Position numbers and translations under genes: made by a program. Below are positions 63,159 to 64,000 of a stretch of DNA of 64,000 nucleotides, piece by piece (the stretch's first letter is position 1; each line of letters starts with the position of its first letter). The stretch is from Lamellibrachia columna (Eukaryota; Annelida; Polychaeta; Sabellida; Siboglinidae): positions 15,693,282 through 15,757,281 of the forward strand of contig OY759262.1 in the NCBI GenBank assembly GCA_963662155.1, in the 5' to 3' direction. The notes beneath the pieces were generated by a model. The model saw only the letters and a program-made list of their open reading frames with translations. It was not told the DNA's origin and did no database searches.

Positions 63159-64000
63159 ATGAAACGTCATCTATGTCGTCGCTGTGGACTCGCGCTCGAT
63201 TCGTATGCGGCTCTACGAAGCCATTTAGAGAGTCATCCGTCACCGTCTGAGAACGAACATTCTTATTCGATAGCGCCCCCTGGTGTTCGTCTAGAAGACC
63301 CCTCTCAAGACGATCGTGCGAAGAAAACGAAATACTCGTGTAAATGCGAAGCGACGTTCGAAAGATGGAACGATCTGCAGCATCACGTAAGAACAACATG
63401 TCGTCTTAAAAAAAAGACCAAGACATTCACGTGTGTTAAATGTGGAAGGAATTTTGTCAATCGCGACTACTTGACCAAACACGCGTGTGACAAACCACCA
63501 CCAACACCACCACCACCACCACCATCACCACCACCTCATCACCCGCTAGTCACCGACGAAGACCCCGTTGACCAACCCGAGCTTCTTCCCTTCCCAGACG
63601 CTCTGTCGACGAACTTGTTAGACGTCGTTCGGGAGCACTGGTCCTCCATAAGGACATGTGTAGCGAGAGGACCTCTCCAGAGCAGGTACAATTACAGATT
63701 AACGACGCTAGACACGACCGTTCTAGAAACACCGTTGAGGCACGTGTTCCAGGAGCAGACCACCGCCTTCAAGATTAACCTCAGTTACGCATTCGTGTTG
63801 AGGAACAAGAACACGGATCGATACAGGTATTATCACGCGTCTTGTAACTGTTGCGGACGGTACCTGGACGAACCCAGTCTCATAGCCAACAGCAAGGACT
63901 TTGTCGAGTTTCTGGAACGAATCCGAGAAGCCGACGTCTTGCAATGGGCCATCAATCAAAGACCTGATTCCGCGTGGGTGTGCGAGCTCGTGACAAACGC
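63159..64000 (+). CDS. Protein-primed DNA polymerase, N-terminal part (E3, runs off the window)
   Basis: Open from ATG 63,159 to the last base, 280 codons. Three zinc-finger-like units are visible (CRRCGLALDSYAALRSH, CKCEATFERWNDLQHH and CVKCGRNFVNRDYLTKH), then a Pro-rich linker and the conserved HHPLVTDEDPVD and RYNYRLTTLDTTVLETPL region. It is collinear with E2 and unbroken, without the deletion seen in E1. The catalytic domains must lie beyond the window. Confidence 0.88.
   Translation, partial: MKRHLCRRCGLALDSYAALRSHLESHPSPSENEHSYSIAPPGVRLEDPSQDDRAKKTKYSCKCEATFERWNDLQHHVRTTCRLKKKTKTFTCVKCGRNFVNRDYLTKHACDKPPPTPPPPPPSPPPHHPLVTDEDPVDQPELLPFPDALSTNLLDVVREHWSSIRTCVARGPLQSRYNYRLTTLDTTVLETPLRHVFQEQTTAFKINLSYAFVLRNKNTDRYRYYHASCNCCGRYLDEPSLIANSKDFVEFLERIREADVLQWAINQRPDSAWVCELVTN

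Overview
The window is animal nuclear DNA: it has splice signals, non-LTR retrotransposon debris, an R2-clade retrotransposon, a piggyBac transposase remnant, microsatellites and, above all, Polinton/Maverick (adintovirus-like) elements. A marine invertebrate such as a mollusc would fit, because this gene set is common there, but nothing in the window fixes the species. No complete ordinary host gene was recognised.

Positions 1-19,332 are repeat-rich and gene-poor. They hold decayed LINE fragments (3.6-5.0, 5.8-6.7, 8.7-9.0 and 10.1-10.6 kb), a short terminal-inverted-repeat element (7,020-7,880), a 39-bp minisatellite of about 55 units (10,983-13,150), a decayed unknown coding region (13.2-13.9 kb), three pieces of an R2-like element (14.2-18.5 kb) and the N-terminal and middle parts of a piggyBac transposase (18.5-19.3 kb).

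From 19,333 on, three Polintons dominate. E1 (19,333-33,896) is inserted in the piggyBac gene. It carries, all on the minus strand and mostly with start/stop overlaps, protease, major capsid, small core protein, penton, small membrane protein, integrase with chromodomain, small membrane proteins, two unknown conserved proteins, packaging ATPase and protein-primed DNA polymerase, followed by accessory genes; it is cut off inside its RPA-like gene. Degenerate LINE sequence follows (34-37.9 kb), then the missing piggyBac C-terminus in reverse orientation and the right end of another Polinton, E3 (38,165-39,984, continuing 58,288-64,000+). E2 (39,985-58,287, 18.3 kb, 223-bp TIRs) is a complete element nested inside E3. 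The 6-bp target duplication AACGTC at E1's outer end reappears inverted at E3's outer end, which suggests an inversion by recombination between two Polintons.

The least familiar part is the right-hand accessory module shared by the elements: an RPA70-C-like single-strand-binding protein whose first exon also splices (conserved GT and TGTTGACAG signals) to a second, acidic protein; a third acidic/helical protein; a NADAR-domain protein; a divergently transcribed spliced membrane protein with W-x3-V-M-x-E-L motifs; a basic micro-ORF; a conserved micro-ORF; and palindromic ACCGTACGGT repeats upstream of the polymerase. The virion genes look conserved, but E1 and E2 both carry stop codons or frameshifts in key genes, so both appear to be decaying; E3 runs out of the window.
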